Source: Planctomycetota bacterium
GTDB taxonomy: Bacteria; Planctomycetota; SBBH01; JAHFOU01
Reading direction: 5' to 3'
Length of the DNA: 8,230 bases
NCBI GenBank assembly: GCA_023261525.1
Contig: JAHFOU010000066.1
Location: forward strand, 1-8,230
The notes under the pieces were generated by a model. That model had not been told where the DNA came from. It worked only from the letters and a program-made list of their open reading frames with translations, and did no database searches. The stretch's first letter is position 1. The number at the start of each line of letters is the position of its first letter. The position numbers and the translations under genes are program-made. Of the stretch, positions 6,308 to 8,230 are shown in pieces.

Positions 6308-6945
6308 AGAAATCCCTTTCCCTGGTCCTGATGTCCCTGGGCGGCCTCTTCCTGGCCGCGGTGCTGGCCGGCGGCGTCCTCCTGGCCCTGGGGAAGCCTC
6401 CCCGGGAGCGCCTCACGGCGGCCGTGAAGGCCCTGAAGGGGCAGGTGCCCGAGCCTCCTCCCGCCGCGGTCGTGGCGCCGGTCGAGACGTCCGCCTCCCT
6501 GCCCCAGGACATCTCCCTGCTGAAGGATGCCCGCGACCGCCTCGCCGAGGACCAGGAGCGCTTCCTGCAGGAGAAGGGCATGGCCCATGCCCAGCTGGAG
6601 GCCGAGCGCGTCGAGGTGGAGCGCCTGAAGGCCGAGGTGTCCCAGCGCCTGGAGGAGGCCCGCCGTCCGGCCGCCTCGGCGTCCGCCGCCGGCGGCGCTC
6701 CGGCGACGGGCCCGGCGGCCGCGGTCTCCGCCAAGGGCGTGAAGGCCCTGGCCGAGATCGTCGCGAAGATGACCCCGAAGGCCGCCTCCCAGCTCTTCCT
6801 GAAGGAGAACGAGGAGAGCGTCGCCGGGGTCCTCCAGCGCATGGATCCGAAGCAGGCCGCCAAGGTGCTGGCCGAGATGGTCTCGGCCGATCCGGAGCGG
6901 GCCCAGCGCGTGGCGGCGATCTTGAGGGAAGGGAAGAAGTCGTGA
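6304..6945 (+). CDS. MotE/YlxF/FlbB-like flagellar membrane protein with MgtE_N-like segment
   Basis: The product is 213 residues. It has one N-terminal membrane helix (about 5-29, LSLVLMSLGGLFLAAVLAGG) after a MKK start, a proline-rich stretch (48-61), a charged coiled coil (about 70-120, containing LEAERVEVERLKAEVSQRL), an Ala/Pro/Gly linker (121-142), and a C-terminal helical segment (about 145-208) with VAKMTPKAASQLFL and GVLQRMDPKQAAKVLAEM. The two M.P..A...L units are the MgtE intracellular N-domain pattern found in MotE, Bacillus YlxF and spirochaete FlbB. MotE in rhizobia helps MotC fold; FlbB in Borrelia builds the periplasmic collar. The slot between fliJ and fliK is that of ylxF and flbB. 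The start overlaps the fliJ stop (ATGA), with GAAGGT at 6292-6297. A role in stator or motor-periphery assembly is inferred; the exact function is unknown. Confidence 0.82.
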   Translation: MKKSLSLVLMSLGGLFLAAVLAGGVLLALGKPPRERLTAAVKALKGQVPEPPPAAVVAPVETSASLPQDISLLKDARDRLAEDQERFLQEKGMAHAQLEAERVEVERLKAEVSQRLEEARRPAASASAAGGAPATGPAAAVSAKGVKALAEIVAKMTPKAASQLFLKENEESVAGVLQRMDPKQAAKVLAEMVSADPERAQRVAAILREGKKS

Positions 6946-6975
6946 GTGGTGTCGGAATCAAGAAGAGGGGAGTAA

Positions 6976-6983
6976 GGAAGGAG
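6976..6983 (+). promoter_or_regulatory. Ribosome binding site for fliK
   Basis: GGAAGGAG in the 42-base gap after the motE-like gene ends 4 bases before the ATG at 6988. The gap is rich in purines, with runs at 6960-6972 and 6974-6984. This strong site fixes the fliK start and shows the gene does not depend on the four-base-overlap coupling used by the genes before it. Confidence 0.75.
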
Positions 6984-6987
6984 ATTC

Positions 6988-8230
6988 ATGTCTGACGCGA
7001 TCCAGTTGATGATGAACACCCAGAGCGCCTGCCAGGGTCCTGGACAGGGCCAGGGCGATTCGGGGAGCGAGGGCTTTGCCCAGCTCTTCGAACAGCAGAT
7101 GCAGGTGAGGGCCCAGCCCGCGACGTCCGCCAGGACGCCCGCCCCGGCTCCGGCTTCCCAGGTTTCCGGGGTCCAGCCGGCGCCTGCGGAGAAGCCCTCC
7201 TCGCGAGAGACGGAGCGCCTGGAGGACGATGCCCGCCCCGATCCGGCCCCGGCCGATCCCGCGAAGCTCGTTCTGAAGGCCGCGTCCACGGCCACGGCCA
7301 CGACACCGATGACGGCCGCTCCGCTGTCCGCGCCGGCGCCCGCCGCGCCCGTGCTGTCCGCATCCGCCCAGGCCCTCACGCTCTCCTCCGAGGCCGAGCA
7401 GGCTCCGGAGGCTCCCGTGTCCGTGGCCCCGGTGTCCGCCGCCTCGCCCGTCCCTGCGGTCCAGGCCGTGGCGTCCACCCAGATCCCGCTCCAGGCTGCC
7501 CAGCTCGTCCAGGCCGAAGCGCCTGTTGTCGAGGAGGGGGAGGCTTTCCCCGCGCACGCGGCTTCCCTCACGTCCGTGTCCGCCACGGAGTCCCTGGACC
7601 TTACCGACGCGTCCGCCACCGCGTCCCAGACCCCGCTTCCCGTCCAGGCCATGGACCCCGCGGTCCTGGCCCTGGTGCAGGCCCTGGCTTCCCCCGGTCT
7701 GATGGGGGCCCTGACCCCGGCCGCCTCGGCGGCCGCCTCCGGCGCGGCGATGCCGGTTGCCACGTCCGACGGCGCCCTTGCCGGCGTCGGCGGGGCGGCC
7801 CCGGCCTCGGCCGGAAGCCCCGCCTCGGCGGAGGCCTCCGGCGCCCCGGCGCCCCGGCCCTCCCAGGCCGAGATGATCGAGCGCCTGGCCGTGACGGCCA
7901 AGCTCCTGAACAGCGCCCGTGGGGAGAAGGTCCTGGTGCTGAAACTCCAGCCGCCCCAGCTGGGCCATGTCCGCATCCAGATGATGGTCCAGGACGGGGT
8001 CCTGCACGCCACGGTGCAGACCGAGAGCGAGGCCGCCCGGCAGGCGGTCCTGCAGAACCTGGATCACCTCAAGGCCTCCCTCGGCGAGCAGGGTCTCCAG
8101 CTCGGCCGTTTCGATGTGCAGGCGGACGGCGACGCCGGGGCGCGCCTGGCGGCCGGACAGGGAGGCGGGCGTCAGCGCCGCTCCCCCGAGGAGAGGGCCA
8201 TGGACGAGCTGATGGCCAGCCCCGCGGCCG
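6988..8230 (+). CDS. fliK: Flagellar hook-length control protein FliK (3'-truncated by window edge)
   Basis: FliK measures hook length and, on completion, its C-terminal domain acts on FlhB to switch export from hook to filament substrates. The frame is open from ATG 6988 to the window end, giving 414 residues without a stop. The short N-terminal part contains FAQLFEQQMQ (30-39). Residues about 42-300 are low-complexity and rich in Ala, Pro, Ser, Val and Thr, with few conserved blocks, as expected for the secreted ruler region. The Flg_hook domain is clear at about 303-375: VLVLKLQPPQLGHVRIQM (315-332), then DGVLHATVQTESEAARQAVL (335-354) and LKASLGEQGLQLGRFDVQ (359-376), matching the family's L.P.eLG.v.v and L...L...G..l..v pattern. 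The tail (about 377-414) is Gly/Arg/Ala-rich and continues outside. Position after the ylxF-like gene supports it. Confidence 0.92.
   Translation, partial: MSDAIQLMMNTQSACQGPGQGQGDSGSEGFAQLFEQQMQVRAQPATSARTPAPAPASQVSGVQPAPAEKPSSRETERLEDDARPDPAPADPAKLVLKAASTATATTPMTAAPLSAPAPAAPVLSASAQALTLSSEAEQAPEAPVSVAPVSAASPVPAVQAVASTQIPLQAAQLVQAEAPVVEEGEAFPAHAASLTSVSATESLDLTDASATASQTPLPVQAMDPAVLALVQALASPGLMGALTPAASAAASGAAMPVATSDGALAGVGGAAPASAGSPASAEASGAPAPRPSQAEMIERLAVTAKLLNSARGEKVLVLKLQPPQLGHVRIQMMVQDGVLHATVQTESEAARQAVLQNLDHLKASLGEQGLQLGRFDVQADGDAGARLAAGQGGGRQRRSPEERAMDELMASPAA

Noticed and set aside
7719..7831. Three GC-rich palindromes centred on GCCTCGGC in fliK (7719-7734, 7801-7814, 7820-7831).
   Set aside because: They coincide with Ala-Ser-Ala codons in frame (GCC TCG GCx) within a low-complexity Ala/Ser region, so codon bias explains them without a regulatory or mobile role.
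6096..8012. A 638-residue minus-strand open frame, plus another of 369 residues at 6958-8067, opposite fliJ to fliK.
   Set aside because: These have the same cause: Ala/Gly/Arg/Ser-rich shadow translations of GC-rich coding sequence, with no domain signature and no plausible ribosome binding site seen.

Overview
This window is the interior of a flagellar basal-body/export operon. All ten genes are on the + strand, with almost no non-coding DNA. In order: flgB (5' end cut by the window), flgC, fliE, fliF, fliG, fliH, fliI, fliJ, a MotE/YlxF/FlbB-like gene, and fliK (3' end cut by the window). No RNA gene, mobile element, CRISPR array, clear promoter or terminator was seen. The largest gap between genes is 53 bases (1088-1140).

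The organism is a Gram-negative-type or at least strongly non-enterobacterial motile bacterium with a very GC-rich genome: third codon positions are nearly all G or C, which also produces long false open frames on both strands. The order flgB-flgC-fliE-fliF-fliG-fliH-fliI-fliJ-(ylxF/flbB)-fliK is the arrangement known from Bacillus, spirochaetes and several deltaproteobacteria-like lineages. It is not the split operons of Escherichia/Salmonella. A high-GC Acidobacteriota (Holophaga/Geothrix type) or a deltaproteobacterial lineage would fit, but this is a guess from composition and gene order, not a sequence search.

Layout: 2-1087 holds the proximal rod proteins FlgB and FlgC and the MS-ring/rod adaptor FliE. 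1141-3781 holds the MS ring FliF and the rotor/switch protein FliG, one base apart. 3781-6307 holds the cytoplasmic export ATPase complex: stator FliH, ATPase FliI and stalk FliJ. 6304-6945 holds a membrane-anchored coiled-coil protein with an MgtE_N-like C-terminal segment. 6988 to the window end holds the hook-length control protein FliK.

Two kinds of translation start are visible. fliG through the motE-like gene form a chain of touching or overlapping genes (1 base apart, then a 1-base overlap, then three 4-base overlaps). fliE, fliF and fliK each follow a short purine-rich gap with a strong Shine-Dalgarno sequence. The products work together: FliF/FliG form the rotor base, FliE/FlgB/FlgC build the rod from it, FliH/FliI/FliJ energise and feed the export gate, and FliK times the switch from hook to filament export. 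This is a conserved system. The least characterised member is the MotE-like protein, and I found no clearly novel system.
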